64,000 bases of DNA from Isoperla grammatica (lineage: Eukaryota > Arthropoda > Insecta > Plecoptera > Perlodidae), in assembly GCA_945910005.1 (NCBI GenBank), contig OX246746.1:43187886-43251885 (forward strand), read 5' to 3'. Positions 32,957 through 44,048 of the stretch are shown in pieces. The translations under genes and the position numbers were made by a program. How positions within the stretch are numbered: position 1 is the first letter of the stretch; each line of letters starts with the position of its first letter. Under the pieces are notes generated by a model. That model had not been told where the DNA came from. It made no database searches and was given only the letters and a program-made list of their open reading frames with translations.

Positions 32957-33049
32957 GGACTTTCGCGATTATTCGAATTCGATAGAAACGCCCCGTGATT
33001 GGCTAGAGGCAGTTGTGACGTCAGAGTTTTGTAGCTAGCCGAAAGTCCG
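32957..33049. repeat. Short TIR element or promoter-like segment with CCAAT and CRE motifs
   Basis: GGACTTTCG at 32958 and CGAAAGTCC ending at 33049 form an inverted pair. Between them are an inverted CCAAT box (GATTGGCTA) and TGACGTCA. Either a very small MITE or a fragment of a promoter; an acidic short frame begins about 60 bp downstream. Confidence 0.4.
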
Positions 33050-33526
33050 TGCGGTGAGCCATAAGCGGAGACAAGTATATTCGGCGATATAATAAAGCTA
33101 ATTACTAACAGCAAATCGGACAATGATGATGACAATTGTTCAGATGACAATAGATTTTAATAAAATATTAATAGCAAAAATATTTTATAGTAATTCTCTA
33201 AACACAAGAGGTAAATACGCAAAATGTTCAACAAAATATTGGCCCGGCCTATTCTCATTCCTGATTTCCCGACCTCTTTGTTTTCGGAAATATTCTTTCG
33301 CTTTATGTAAAATAGAGTATTATCAGAATTGCCTGCAAATAAATTATATTTATAGTTCGTAAATTATACTTCTCGTACAATACTGTAGGCCTAAATCAAT
33401 CGTCGAAAGGAAAGCTTAACAGGAAAATAATCTAGCCTAGGACCTATGGCTCCAGCACAAGGTCTTTACTATTTTCCACTATAAGAAACGTAGCGGCAAA
33501 TGCAGATTTCAAAGCCATTGATGGTC

Positions 33527-34504
33527 TGGACCCCTATTCGGTAACTGTTTTATGAAACTCCCGATACCGATTCGGGCCGCTATGGGTCAAAAGCGGGCGA
33601 GAGCGATTATGTAACTTTTTTATGCCCGATACCGCCAAATTTAACTCGGAATGGAAGCGTAAACCCCGATACGGAATCGGCACCTCTTTCTAGGCCGATA
33701 TGCGTGTTAAACGATGTTTTTAGTATATTAACATATTTTGTTTTCAGCGAAAACTAGGAGACGATTTAGATTTTAACGAAGAAATATTGTACGTCGTAAG
33801 TTGAAATTCTTTTCTATAATTTACTGTATTAAATATTATTTTGTTGAGGTTATGTCAAACTATACACGTATTTACTGACTTAGCTTTAAATTAATATTCA
33901 ATGCAGGTCTAGGCCTAAATATCCCCTCCCCCTAAAGGTCGTATGTCTAGGCCTAGGCCTTCACAGCGTTAGCCCTACTCATATGTACACATAGTGGCAG
34001 CAGAATGCTAGGCCTAGTATGTTTTAAAACAACGCTAGGCCTAGACCTTCACAGCGTTAGCCCTACTCATATGTACACATAGTGGCAGCAGAATGCTAGG
34101 CCTAGTATGTTTTAAAACAACGCTAGGCCTAGACCTTCACAGCGTTAGCCCTACTCATACGTACACATAGTGGCAGCAGAATGCTAGGCCTAGTATGTTT
34201 TAAAACAACGCTGCGGTCGATGGCATTTTGAGGTTATAAACAAAAACAAAAGACGATCACAACATGACTTGTGCGAACTGCGAAGCACTCGGAAGAGCTG
34301 AGTTTCTGATTGGTTACTACTTCGGCAGCTCCATCGCTGTGTGATGTGCTCGACTCGGCAGTCCCATATCGGCCATACATATCGGACTACGCTATAGAAT
34401 CGCTATTTTTTTATTTTGGCGCTAGACCCGCTATGGGAACGACTAATATACACGCTTTGGAATCGGCACACACCCATATCGGGAAATTACAGAATAGGGG
34501 TCCT
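33527..34504. mobile_element. Nested ~978-bp element with GGACCCCTATTC termini
   Basis: The left end GGACCCCTATTCGGTAA and the right end (inward) GGACCCCTATTCTGTAA differ at one base. Repeated CGATA/TATCGG motifs fill the subterminal regions. The interior holds the 88-bp tandem repeat. A diverged copy of its left end is at 42740-42860 (CGGGCCGCTTTGGGTC). The superfamily is not clear and no target duplication is obvious. Confidence 0.7.
33935..34213. repeat. 88-bp tandem repeat, about 3.2 copies
   Basis: TCACAGCGTTAGCCCTACTC recurs at 33961, 34049 and 34137. Copies are nearly identical, differ from the surrounding sequence, and lie within the nested TIR element. Confidence 0.95.
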
Positions 34505-35269
34505 GTGGGGGTTGGCCACGCGTCAGTCATAGCCACAAGGGGTAGCTGGCTTGACTTATCCCGGACATGTTCGACATCATTTTCTAATAGCCTTAACTTG
34601 TAACATATTGTATAGGGTGTGCGAAAATAACGCCATGTTTTGCTAGTACTTGCAGTGTTGTGCGCAACAGGTCAACACCACGATTATTGAGCACTTATCA
34701 CTAATGACTACACGATAACAATAATATATAACTATGGGTAGGCTTAAATGAGTAATTTACAGATTATTATAAAAATTCAGCATTACACATAACCCAACAA
34801 GGTAACCAAAAGCGTACACAACCCGTATCGCACGGTAGCTCCTGTCTGTCGTAAATACAGCAGCAAACTGAACCCAAGTTGCTGAGACAAATTGGTTGTG
34901 TCGTGACAGTGGATGCATCAGTGATTGGCGTATCCACAAAGACGAGACTAATAACATGTTAACTCTCGATCTTTGAATGCGCATGAGGTCCGCTACGTTT
35001 CTTATAGTGGAAAATACCTTAGACTAGGTATTTATCAGAATTGCCTGCAAACGAGTTATTTCTTACGTAATTGTTTTTTTAGGTCTAGATCAAGGGCCTG
35101 GTCTCAGGCATGACCTATTACCAATGGACTTTATTTTTAATTTAGCCGTATGCTTCCAATGATTGCTTTTCGTCGACAAATTGTGAATTATTCTTTAAAG
35201 AAAATTAGGGCAAATATAATTTTTGTAAGTTTGGTGGCATTGTTTTGGCATTTTTTCTTAATATATATA

Positions 35270-36321
35270 GTAGGGCCTTGCTAATTCGGGCTAATTGTGT
35301 CTCAATATAGCCCGAATTAAGAAAAAACCTGAATAAAACAGATAATGTGGATTTTATTGCCTAGGAACTCCCATATGTCAAGATAAGTTAAGCTGGAAGC
35401 GAATAAAAATAGTCAACAGGAGGTGAATAAATAGATTTTAGACCAAATTACGAAACACACTGTACTGAGACGAGCGGATCGAGCGATTAGGGTTGCCAAC
35501 TTTGAAAAATAAAATTACGGGATCGCTATTTTGGCGGCGGCAGCGGGGGGGGGGGGGGGGGCACAAAGGTTTACCCACATTTCTTACCTATAGTTTTAAT
35601 GGTCGTACTTCTCCACTGAACGAGCCTTCTGCAGCAGCTTCTTGTCTCATTTTACAAGTCGAAAGAATTCTCGGCATTGCAAGTGGTTGAAGTTAATTAC
35701 AATTTGAAGTTCACTTTTAAAATAAGGTTCACGGAACAACGGTTTCTAACATCAGTCCCCTTATTGTTCACGAGGGAGAAAACACGTTCTACAAATGCGT
35801 TTGACCCTGGCTATGTTGCCATATTGTGATTTATAAGCGTCTGCTTGGGGTTGCGAAGCCCGCAACGATTAAGACAGCAAGCACTCTATCTACATTCTAC
35901 AACTCAAGGCATGGGGCATGCGCAAACGTCAGAACGGAGAAAAAATGTGGGACAAACTTAAAAACCAAATTTACAAGATTTTAGGCATCCCGTACAACTT
36001 CAATACGGGATGTGCCAAAACCGTGTAAATACGGGATGGTTGGCAACCCTACGAGGGATACTGGCTGTTGTTTCTAGGCGCCAAGGCCGCTGCTATCGGG
36101 TAGACTCGTGTAAGTACGGCCGGTTGTAGGGAAGAGAGGGGGGTGGGGGGACTACTCCCGAGTATGTGCGCATCACGGAGGAGTGAGGGCGACTGCAGTC
36201 TGTCTACAGCTGTGGTCAGTTGTAACGGCAGCGTAATATAAGTTATCGCAACGCGCAGAGAAAGAACAAAACCAATTTTAAATTGAAGTTGAGGCCGGCC
36301 CGAATTAGCGAGGCTCTACGG
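35270..36321. mobile_element. pogo/Tigger-like element with nested hAT insertion
   Basis: Left end GTAGGGCCTTGCTAATTCGGG; right end, read inward, GTAGAGCCTCGCTAATTCGGG. These resemble the CAGTAGAACCTCG..ATTCG termini of pogo/Tigger-type mariner relatives, and TA follows the right end at 36322. No transposase frame is visible. The interior includes the 564-bp element at 35488-36051 and a stretch of GC-rich sequence. Confidence 0.7.
35488..36051. mobile_element. 564-bp hAT-like MITE nested in the pogo-like element
   Basis: The left end TAGGGTTGCCAACTTTG and right end (inward) TAGGGTTGCCAACCATCC match over the first 12 bases. CGAGCGAT (35480-35487) and CGAGGGAT (36052-36059) form an 8-bp duplication with one mismatch. 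It shares TAGGGTTGCC with the BED-finger hAT at 22673-24127, so the two may use the same transposase. A G17 run lies at 35546-35562. Confidence 0.82.
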
Positions 36322-36540
36322 TATATATTGTTATCTATTTTATACATACATAAAAAAAATTAAGTGATTTAAGTTTATTTTAAAAAGAGATACAATTTAA
36401 TTAGTGATATGGTGTACTTTGTAGAAAAACTCAGCACATGGGAGGTACCATAGCACTGGAAAAGTAACTCAGCCCTGAAAAGTCTAAATTAAAAAGCAAT
36501 GCACGATAATTGATAATAATATGGAGTTAAACTTAATAGG

Positions 36541-36939
36541 CTACACAGATACACCATGTCTGTGATGGTTTGTTATGCACGGTCTTACGGACGTAATGCT
36601 GGCGGCGATGAGGGTGCGATCACCCGGCATTTCTTTTGTTCGCAACCCGCACCTTTTTAATGAAGAAATAATTCGATTACGAAATACCATCATAGGAAAT
36701 ATGTACCCCGGCTCACATTTGAAATGAATGTTTGTCACTAGCATCTTTTGAGCAGTTTTGTACATATTTCTTTTCTTTAGATATCTATATAAGCGTTGAG
36801 TGAGAAATTTAGGGAAGAGGCCCGACGGCATAGGAGATCTGTCTACACCGGCACGCCCTCGCAAGTCAGTTAGTTCGTTGGCGCGAACACAGATGGCTCT
36901 AATAACGGTGCACTGATTGGTGCGCTTACCGATCGCCAC
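36541..36939 (-). CDS. 132-codon open frame, unrecognised, doubtful
   Basis: The longest isolated frame in this interval. It is basic (many Arg and Lys), with no recognisable domain, signal or splice sites, and its neighbourhood is non-coding. It could be the trace of an exon or chance. Confidence 0.2.
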   Translation of the reverse strand: MAIGKRTNQCTVIRAICVRANELTDLRGRAGVDRSPMPSGLFPKFLTQRLYRYLKKRNMYKTAQKMLVTNIHFKCEPGYIFPMMVFRNRIISSLKRCGLRTKEMPGDRTLIAASITSVRPCITNHHRHGVSV

Positions 36940-37152
36940 GGAACTAAATGGTAGTGACCTATTACCGGCTCATCGGTAGAGCGGAAGTTGATTTCGAGCG
37001 CGCGATTTTAATGGAATTTCTTGTGGGGCTGGTACCGTCTTGTAATCCAATATGAGAGCACTTTTAGTAGATACGGGCGCGACCGTTTTTCTACGCAATT
37101 TGAACGTATGCCGTTGAGAGAATACTGGTAGTAATTAATCGATATTGTACAA

Positions 37153-37160
37153 TAATAATA

Positions 37161-37210
<50 letters not shown>

Positions 37211-37275
37211 AATAATAATAATAATAACAATAATAATGAAGATGATAATAATAATGCTAATAATAATAATAATAA
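37153..37275. repeat. (GAT)n/(AAT)n compound microsatellite
   Basis: About 16 GAT units followed by AAT units. The poly-Asp/poly-Asn frame through it is an artefact. Confidence 0.95.
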
Positions 37276-37279
37276 TATT

Positions 37280-38799
37280 GCATTATTTTACTGGCAGTAC
37301 CTATTTCTATGTAAAAACATAAGTACAAATAATGACGCCAAATTATATTTCAAACTCATCTAATGATGAATACTTTTAATTAATAAATACAGGCAGGTGA
37401 GTTTCTTCTCGAACATTGATTTATTTAATTATCACCCCAAAATATTAAATAAATAAAATATAGGCCTTAATAAATAAATAAATTAATTAAAAAATAAAAA
37501 AATAATGTTAAATCATCGATTCTCTGAAGATAAACTGTTCTACGTACTACAAGTATATTATATTCAGTCAATCAGTAAATAAGTAAATTAATAGATCAAT
37601 AAGTAAATAACTGTATAATAAATTGGAAATTGGAAATAATAGGAATTTTTGTGTTTCTATAGTTTGTTATTTTCGACGTATTTGACAGCTCCAGTTCATA
37701 CCATATCAACTTCCAACCCTGATCCGCCATCCCGTAAGGACACAGCTAAACTCGGGGGTCTAGCCCGTGAACGATGTTGGAAATTGTTGTTATGGTGTAG
37801 AGTTTAGGTCGTGCGTGTATGTTGGCCTCTATAAAAGTCGAATACAACTATTGTTGTGAAGGAATGCAATGTGACAACCACCTTCTCCATGTGAAGTGAT
37901 TTTGCCTGAGTTTCCTCTATTCCTAGAGCAGCCAAGTCCAAGAGCCATTGATGATCACACATTGTGTTTTGAAGGATCGTTATAATTGGAAATAAACTTG
38001 AGAACGATGTTTTGCACCCAGAACTAGATTGAGTTATCTTAACGTTTTGTATTTGTATTTTTATTTATTATTCATTTGTTCATATAATATACAACTGATT
38101 TCGTCATGTAGTCATCATTGAATTTGAATTAAAACACTTAGTTGAGTATAATAAAAGCTTAAAATCAGTCAAAAAATCAGTCCCTTATTATTAGACTCAA
38201 TTGATCAAATACTCATTGAAAACCCTTAAAACAATAAAGTCTGTATCTTATTGTTAATCGTTCACAGCTAATATATGCACTTCGTTTAAAAACATCTAAA
38301 TTTTATCTCTGTAGGCCTACATGCACATCTTATTGTCTCCTTGGGCATTATGAATGTATGAATGTATAATATAAATTTGTACGAATGAACCTCGTCCTTG
38401 ATTACAAAATTATTGGGAAGCTTTTTACCCATAACCCATAAGACAGTATTTAAAATGTACAAGCCATATAGGTACAATCATCAACCTCAATTGACTAAAA
38501 GTAGGCTTACGAGATGTTTTTTTGGCCAACTACCATCGTTTCCCTATTCGTTTCTGGGCTTTAATTTAACTCTTATCAACTCTTTGTTAGTAGCCCCAAA
38601 CTACAGTGGAGACCACTCGGGCAACGGAGCAGAATAACCGGGGAAAAAAGGTTCTGAGCGATGACCATATTTTGTACAATCATTTGGAATGCATCGCATT
38701 CAAGTCAATATTCAAAGCTAGGAGATCGTTAAATCAGATTGCGGGCTATTGATTCTGCTAAATATTAAATACCCCGTGCTAGTTTTATTATTATTGCTT
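37280..38799. other. AT-rich non-coding stretch
   Basis: About 1.5 kb, with an AAATAAAT-rich part at 37430-37620. No gene or complete mobile element is recognisable. Confidence 0.45.
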
Positions 38800-38990
38800 C
38801 TGGGTTTACGTAAGTTTCAATTATCACAATTGTTTTTTAAATACATTTATGCATATTGTCATCTTTAAATTGTCTTTGTAGTAGGATTTTGAAGAAACGT
38901 ATTATGTAATTCTTGTATACAGTATAAAAATCGTTTGATTTGCATGCATCTAATAATAACGCTACAAGAAAAAATAAAAAAGTTTCAAGC
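38800..38990. repeat. Short version of the repeat at 30850-31700, inverted
   Basis: The reverse complement aligns to both ends of the 30850-31700 unit with about 85-90% identity by eye, and lacks the middle ~680 bp. Confidence 0.7.
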
Positions 38991-39152
38991 TCGTGGTGGT
39001 CTGGTCTATATTAGAAAATAAGTTTCCGAAACGTTAATTCAAATTAAACATTAACTCAAATTTGGAATTTAGCTTTTACAGTTGTTTGTGTAGCCAATTA
39101 TGAAATTCTAGGAAATGAGTGAATGGAATGTAGCGGTAACGAGTCGGCCCGA

Positions 39153-39877
39153 CTACCCCGCTAACGAGGGGTTTACTAACCAGGTAAATTCAAGATCGAC
39201 GCGCGCTCGTCGGTCGGATCGGCTGCTTCGTTGTCCGAGTGGTCTCCACTTTATGTCACCGTGCCTTCTTAACACGACGTCGTCGGCTTCGGTCGGGTCC
39301 AGGCATTCGAAAGCGGGTGGGCACTTCCCGTGGTATATTTCATACCGCACCGAGCGCTGTTGCGCCGCCCCCCAGAATTCGTTGAGGAATGAGCGTTTGA
39401 AGTCTTCAAATACTTGAACCTGTCGGAGAAGACTTCCCCCCATCGTTTTGCAGGACCGCGGAGCTGGTTTGTGGCCATATAAAGTTGACAGTTGGGAGGG
39501 ACTCGTGCCATCGCCGAGTACGACTCGAGTTCGGTAATAAAGACTACCGTGTGTGTTCGACCCCCGTAGCCGTCAAATGTTGGCAGCTGCGATTGAGGTC
39601 GGAAGTCGGCCCCCCAGGCCATTGCGCGTTCGGCCATGGATTCGGTGGGTGACGCGGGAACTTTGTTTCCCGCCAATTCTGGTGGCGTCCGAACTTCTAA
39701 CGCGCGCACCCTCTCCTCCAGTGATCCGACTGACGTCTGGATAGTTGCCACAGACGTCGTCAATCCGTCGCACTTCTCCTTCAAGTCGGCGCGTAAGCCC
39801 TGGAGAAGTTCGACTATGTCCTCATTGGTGGTCATGTTGGCGCAGACCGTATCGCGACCAGAGCGCGTCACTACCAT
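39153..39877 (-). pseudogene. gag: Gypsy gag (capsid) remnant
   Basis: From a Met at 39877 the protein begins MVVTRSGRD, has a coiled-coil-like helix (residues 20-65), then the capsid start QLPTFDGYGG and ATNQLRGPAKRW, typical of Ty3/Gypsy gag. Near 39425 a frameshift occurs. The continuation in another frame reads FKRSFLNEFWGAAQQ and VRYEIYHGK, again capsid motifs, before similarity fades around 39300. No zinc knuckle was seen. Confidence 0.75.
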
Positions 39878-40068
39878 ATACGTCCAAACTCACTCGCGCA
39901 CACAAAACTACACGAAGCACGATAATGTTTTTGGTTGTACGCATACACGATACACAAACAGTTTTACACGATACAGACACAGTTATACGCGATACACGAA
40001 CGAATACGAAACACGGTACACGATACGACGGGAGACACCGTAAGGACTCAAGACTGTTTTTTTTCTCT

Positions 40069-40080
40069 CGTTGGGCGCCA
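40069..40080 (-). promoter_or_regulatory. Retrotransposon primer-binding site
   Basis: TGGCGCCCAACG on the minus strand lies 2 bases after the LTR end. TGGCGCCC is the complement of a common tRNA 3' end used as reverse-transcription primer by Gypsy elements. Confidence 0.8.
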
Positions 40081-40082
40081 GA

Positions 40083-40333
40083 TGTAACGTACCGAGAACC
40101 TAGCCACACAATCAGTTCAGGATGGGTAAATTAGGATGGGAACTGGTTGTCACACGAACACGAAACAGTTCAAAAAGTATGGTTGCTTTATTAATGACCG
40201 CACAAGTGGGCAGTAGGCCGGTCCCACTGCAACTGCCGTCTTACACAAAACCCCACAACACCCGCCACCAACCTACCCCGCTGGAGGGGAGGTTTTACCC
40301 TGTGGAGTGGGGGGTGCCCCATTGCAACTTACA
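40083..40333 (-). repeat. Gypsy long terminal repeat, 251 bp
   Basis: The LTR runs from TGTAAGTTGC at 40333 to GTACGTTACA at 40083, with the canonical TG...CA ends and a short terminal inverted repeat. The partner LTR is not in the window next to this fragment. Confidence 0.75.
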
Positions 40334-40559
40334 TAGCTAAAATGGATATCGATTCTGAGCTGCACAAACTGTGTAAGTCCAAAAGTCCAACAGTGATTTT
40401 TATAAGATAATTCCAATTAACAAGAGTGTTTTCTTAATTAATTTAATTTAATTAAACACGGTTGTCCATACCCCTTTCATACTTAAAATAAACAAATACA
40501 ATGCCACCATCTGACCACCAGTCACGTTGTGATGGGTTCATTAACTTGTACTCTATAAA

Positions 40560-41240
40560 TAGAGGTGTTTGTTTTTCGCGGACCGCGAAATCGCGAAAAG
40601 TGTTGATAAAGAAGGGGGAGATAAACAAAGTGTATATCTGTTGATAGGCACCTTAAAAACATCACAATTTCACCGCGAAAATTCGCGAAATCCATCAATT
40701 TCCAGTCATAACATCGAAATTTGAATTAAAGAGCGAAATAACACGAAATCTCGATTGTTTTTTATTAATTATAAAAATTTAAAAAAAAAAAATTTTATTA
40801 CAGTCAAACGTCATTACAACACAATCGTGGGGATCTTATATTTTTTTCATTATAATGATGATTTCGTTAAGAAGATCAACGATTTATTTTTGCTGAAATT
40901 TGGCGTCAAGCAGCGCAAACGAGTACAATTCTGAGGGATTTTACGTGAGGACAAGAAGATTCTTATGTGTTGTGACTGCCGCCTTTAATTCGACCGTAAA
41001 GACACACTAGACAAACACAGGTAATGGTAATGTTAATACACTTCGTATTAACCAGTACTAGTTTTTACATACAATTCAAAAAAATTAGATTATATTAAAA
41101 TTCCTTTTTAATTAAAACATGTTTCTGGTGAAATTTACCGTAGAAAATCTCTCAAAAATCATAACACCGCCATAACATCGAAATTATTAAATCTATAAAC
41201 GAAATTTAAGAAAACATAACACCATTTACAAACACCTCTA
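40560..41240. mobile_element. 681-bp hAT-like MITE
   Basis: The termini are perfect inverted repeats, TAGAGGTGTTTGT. TCTATAAA flanks both sides (40552-40559 and 41241-41248). The interior has CGCGAAA motifs, and at 40801 CAGTCAAACGTCATTACAAC, which looks like one end of a Tc1/pogo-like element. No coding sequence. Confidence 0.9.
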
Positions 41241-41990
41241 TCTATAAAGCAAGTAGCACTTATCCAAGCCCCGTAAATCATGCTAGGCTAGGCCTAATCA
41301 GTAATCTTTGGTCGGGTATTTGGCATAGCCCTAACCTCTAGCAATACAAATACCAGCCTGACTTTGAGCCTCATCTTGGTACTTTGCAATGATCAAGAGT
41401 CGTGACACATTACAGTTTATCCAAATAAACAATCACACAAAGATTTATTTGACTTAGATTAAAATAATCCTGGCAGCAAAACATACAGAAATCTTTGATA
41501 GTCGTTGTGCACTGTCATCTCTTCTCACCTCTCTCACCGTTAATTCTTTCTCTATTTGTCACTAATATGTAATGTGCACATGTCACATAGGTACTATGCA
41601 CCGCTTGTATGAGGTAGAAGCCGATTTCGGTTCCATTTAAAACAACTATAACACGGGAATGCCGAGGGAGCGTGGTGAACGCTGCATTTGAGTCCAGGCT
41701 CAGCGCGAGTACAAAACCCTGACGTCACGTCGCATCAAGACGGCGCCGGATCGTTTTTCACGCGCTTTTACGTAAGGTTACTAAATCAATCATTTTGAGG
41801 CATAGACTGATCCGATTCTTAAAATTTAAAGACATAATGTTATAAGATATGCGACAAGGTATTTAAAAATCGATTACAAAATTCATACGCGTGTTCGGTA
41901 TTGAGATCAAACAGCTGAGATTTCTATTAAGAAAGCCAGGGCAGTTTTTTTATCATTTTAAATCTACAAGAAGAAAACAAGTAATTGGTG
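41241..41990. other. Spacer with a GC-rich, CRE-containing segment
   Basis: 41690-41770 is locally GC-rich and contains TGACGTCACGTC, as in promoters, but no transcript start can be assigned. The rest is AT-rich. Confidence 0.35.
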
Positions 41991-41993
41991 TAC

Positions 41994-42305
41994 CTCAAAA
42001 ACTAATCGAGACATATCTGGCGGATCATATATGGGGGTGTCCACCTCTGGGGGGATGCCCAACACCATCTCCGCAATGGTCAAGCTCAATCTCCTGCGTC
42101 TCTGTCTGAAGGCGGTTCTGCAGCAGGCGCCATCTATCTCCATGTCTTGACTACTCTCCGAACCTGTCCAGGAGTCACCTTCGCTTTCACTATCCATTGT
42201 TGAATCCTCAAACATCTCTGCGTCGAGCTCCGGCATATCGTCATTCGCTACCCCCACGTCGGCCAAATGATCGCCATCTTCTGGAGAGGACATCATACTT
42301 GACAT
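41994..42305 (-). CDS. Candidate first coding exon of an acidic, unrecognised protein
   Basis: The frame starts at ATG 42305, 12-15 bases after a possible acceptor (TTTTTCTAG), so a non-coding first exon is likely. It runs 104 codons to a donor GAG|GTACAC at 41994, phase 0. Residues 1-60 are very acidic and Ser-rich (AEMFEDSTMDSESEGDSW), followed by a basic patch QRRRRLS (about 70) and a Pro-rich conserved-looking segment (AEMVLGIPPEVDTPIYDPP). That pattern suits a nuclear regulatory protein. I cannot name it. Confidence 0.5.
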
Positions 42306-42739
42306 ACCGGTACCTCCAACTAGAAAAATACCAATAGAATGTTAGAAGGATCAAAGCTAGAGATCTTATTAATGTCAACTATGGGACAATAAACCATTCC
42401 GATGTGGCGTGCTGAACAACCTCAACAGGTTACATCGAATGCTACTATATTTAGTATGTAGGCTTACCACCACAAATATTAAAACTACAGACAGCACTAG
42501 TACTTGTACCAAGTAAGAGGAAGTCCTTCGTTATTGAGCGATACCTGGTAAACTGCGACACAAAAATGATAACTAGTTCACAAACGCAATCTTATTACTA
42601 AGGCTCGGGTAATTATTTGCTTAAAATTGTCAAAATATGTATTTTATATTTGCTTAAAAATATTGTTTATGAACCATCAGTCAACCTTCCTAGCATAATT
42701 CCAAGCAGGAATTAATAAAATCAGATTAGGTTCAATATC

Positions 42740-42860
42740 ATACCCGGAACCTTATTCTGTAATTATCCCATTTTGGATCCGGGCCGCTTTGGGTCGAAAG
42801 TGGGCGAAAGCGATCATGTAACTTGTTTCGAGTCCAATCCGGCACATATTGTCTAGAATG
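42740..42860. mobile_element. Left-end fragment of the GGACCCCTATTC element
   Basis: It aligns with the left end of the element at 33527-34504, including CGGGCCGCT(T/A)TGGGTC and GCGAAAGCGAT(C/T)ATGTAACTT. The terminal bases are changed. Confidence 0.6.
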
Positions 42861-43511
42861 GATACAGCATCTCTTCATATCGTGAAATCAATATTCAAGA
42901 TTATATTTTAGCATAAAATAACAGTTTTACATCGCCTTTTAAATTGCATCTACATAGTATTATTTTAGGTGCAAGGAATGGACAAAAATAATAAAAAAAC
43001 GTATACACATTTGATTTGAAACCTATTTGTCACTGGCTATATGTAAGTGCTCCATCCATGGCATAGTGTTAGCGAGTTTTCCTCCCCTTAAAAGTTTCGT
43101 TTTTTTCAAACCCGGTGCGGACAAACTTTTTTTTACCACTAATTATTTCTCCTGTTATGTTTATAAGTAGGCTTGTGGAAAAGAAATCTTTTAAAATTTT
43201 ATTTCAAGGGTTTATTGAGCCATTGCCACTGCTAGTTTGCTCTATCTTCCCCATGCTAGGCCTAGGCCTAAATCAGTAAAAATAGTGAAATGAGCCTCAC
43301 TAAATAGTTGTTCATCCAGAATATGCTAGGGGTTTACTTTCGAATTATCTTCAGACAAAATAAATAACATTAATTAACAATAGTATATAATGTGAGGAAA
43401 GGATTCAACAGCTTACCTTCGTGTAAGATGACGGATTTGCGAGTTTGAAGTACACATAAAAAACATAATACAAAAATAACGAGACGTTTCGACCGAGGTC
43501 TTGATCACCAC

Positions 43512-43826
43512 AACACCTGCCAAACCACCAATGTAGTCTACCAACTGAAGTGCAACCACTGCCCTGCCAAATATGTTGGCCTAGCTAAGAACTCCCTTAG
43601 GTCACGGATGAACGGGCACAGGCAAGACAAAAAAAACCTGATCATGGACAAACCGGTGGCTCAACATGCGGCATCCCATAACTTGGCATTCAATGGATGT
43701 TACAACACCAGAGTGATAAAATCACTCCCAGCCAGCCACTGCAACCCAGGCGAACTAAGACGGTGGGAGTTGGCCCACCAGTGGATCACTAAATCTAGGT
43801 TGGCTCCCAACCTAAACATCCGTTAG
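43512..43826 (+). pseudogene. Penelope-like GIY-YIG endonuclease domain, C-terminal part
   Basis: The open frame enters directly from the left arm and reads TTNVVYQLKCNHCPAKYVGL (GIY = VVY, YIG = YVG, 14 residues apart, with the Cys-x2-Cys between them as in Penelope proteins). SLRSRMNGHR (catalytic-type Arg and the following His), PVAQHAASHNL and ELRRWELAHQWITK with the metal-binding Glu follow. It stops at 43824-43826 (NLNIR end). No disruption is visible within these 104 codons. The start lies in the lost upstream RT part. Confidence 0.82.
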
Positions 43827-43902
43827 TGACAGCCCTCTCCCCCTCTCACCTCCCTGCCACCACACCCCCCAACTGCACCTTGTAAATATTGTATAGGCCC
43901 CT

Positions 43903-43907
<5 letters not shown>

Positions 43908-43958
<51 letters not shown>
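43908..43958. repeat. (AC)n(AT)n microsatellite
   Basis: A short AC run followed by about 22 AT units, within the 3' part of the Penelope-like fragment. Confidence 0.95.
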
Positions 43959-43961
<3 letters not shown>

Positions 43962-44015
43962 AGTCTAGTTTATTTTAGTCGTTTAGAGTAGTTGCAGTGG
44001 CCATTCTACTCTCGA

Positions 44016-44048
44016 GTGATCAAGACCTCGGTCGAAACGTCTCGTTAT
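44016..44048 (+). ncRNA. Possible degenerate hammerhead-ribozyme motif
   Basis: GATCAAGACC, a two-base loop, GGTCGAAACGTC: GACC/GGTC could form stem II, and GAAAC is the conserved 3' core. The 5' core should read CTGATGA, but GTGATCA is present, so the ribozyme would be inactive or misaligned. A mirror copy is in the left arm. Confidence 0.3.

Larger units (their letters stand above)
33470..35016. mobile_element. 1.5-kb DNA element with 27-bp perfect terminal inverted repeats
   Basis: The sequence starting TATTTTCCACTATAAG (33470-33496) is repeated exactly in reverse at 34990-35016 over 27 bp. The outermost TA on each side would fit a TA target site (Tc1/mariner-like), which is not certain. 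No transposase is present. It contains another element (33527-34504). Confidence 0.7.
39118..40333 (-). mobile_element. 5' part of a Ty3/Gypsy LTR retrotransposon
   Basis: On the minus strand the order is LTR (40333-40083), primer-binding site (40080-40069), a 190-bp leader, then gag running to about 39120, where the element stops. No protease, RT or integrase follows, so this is a 5' fragment. The leader contains degenerate CGATACAC repeats at 39945-40025. Confidence 0.8.

Noticed and set aside
37145..37363. Poly-Asp/poly-Asn frame
   Set aside because: Translation of a (GAT)n/(AAT)n microsatellite.
39636..40134. Plus-strand frames of 129-135 residues
   Set aside because: Antisense to the Gypsy gag and leader, which have recognisable motifs on the minus strand.
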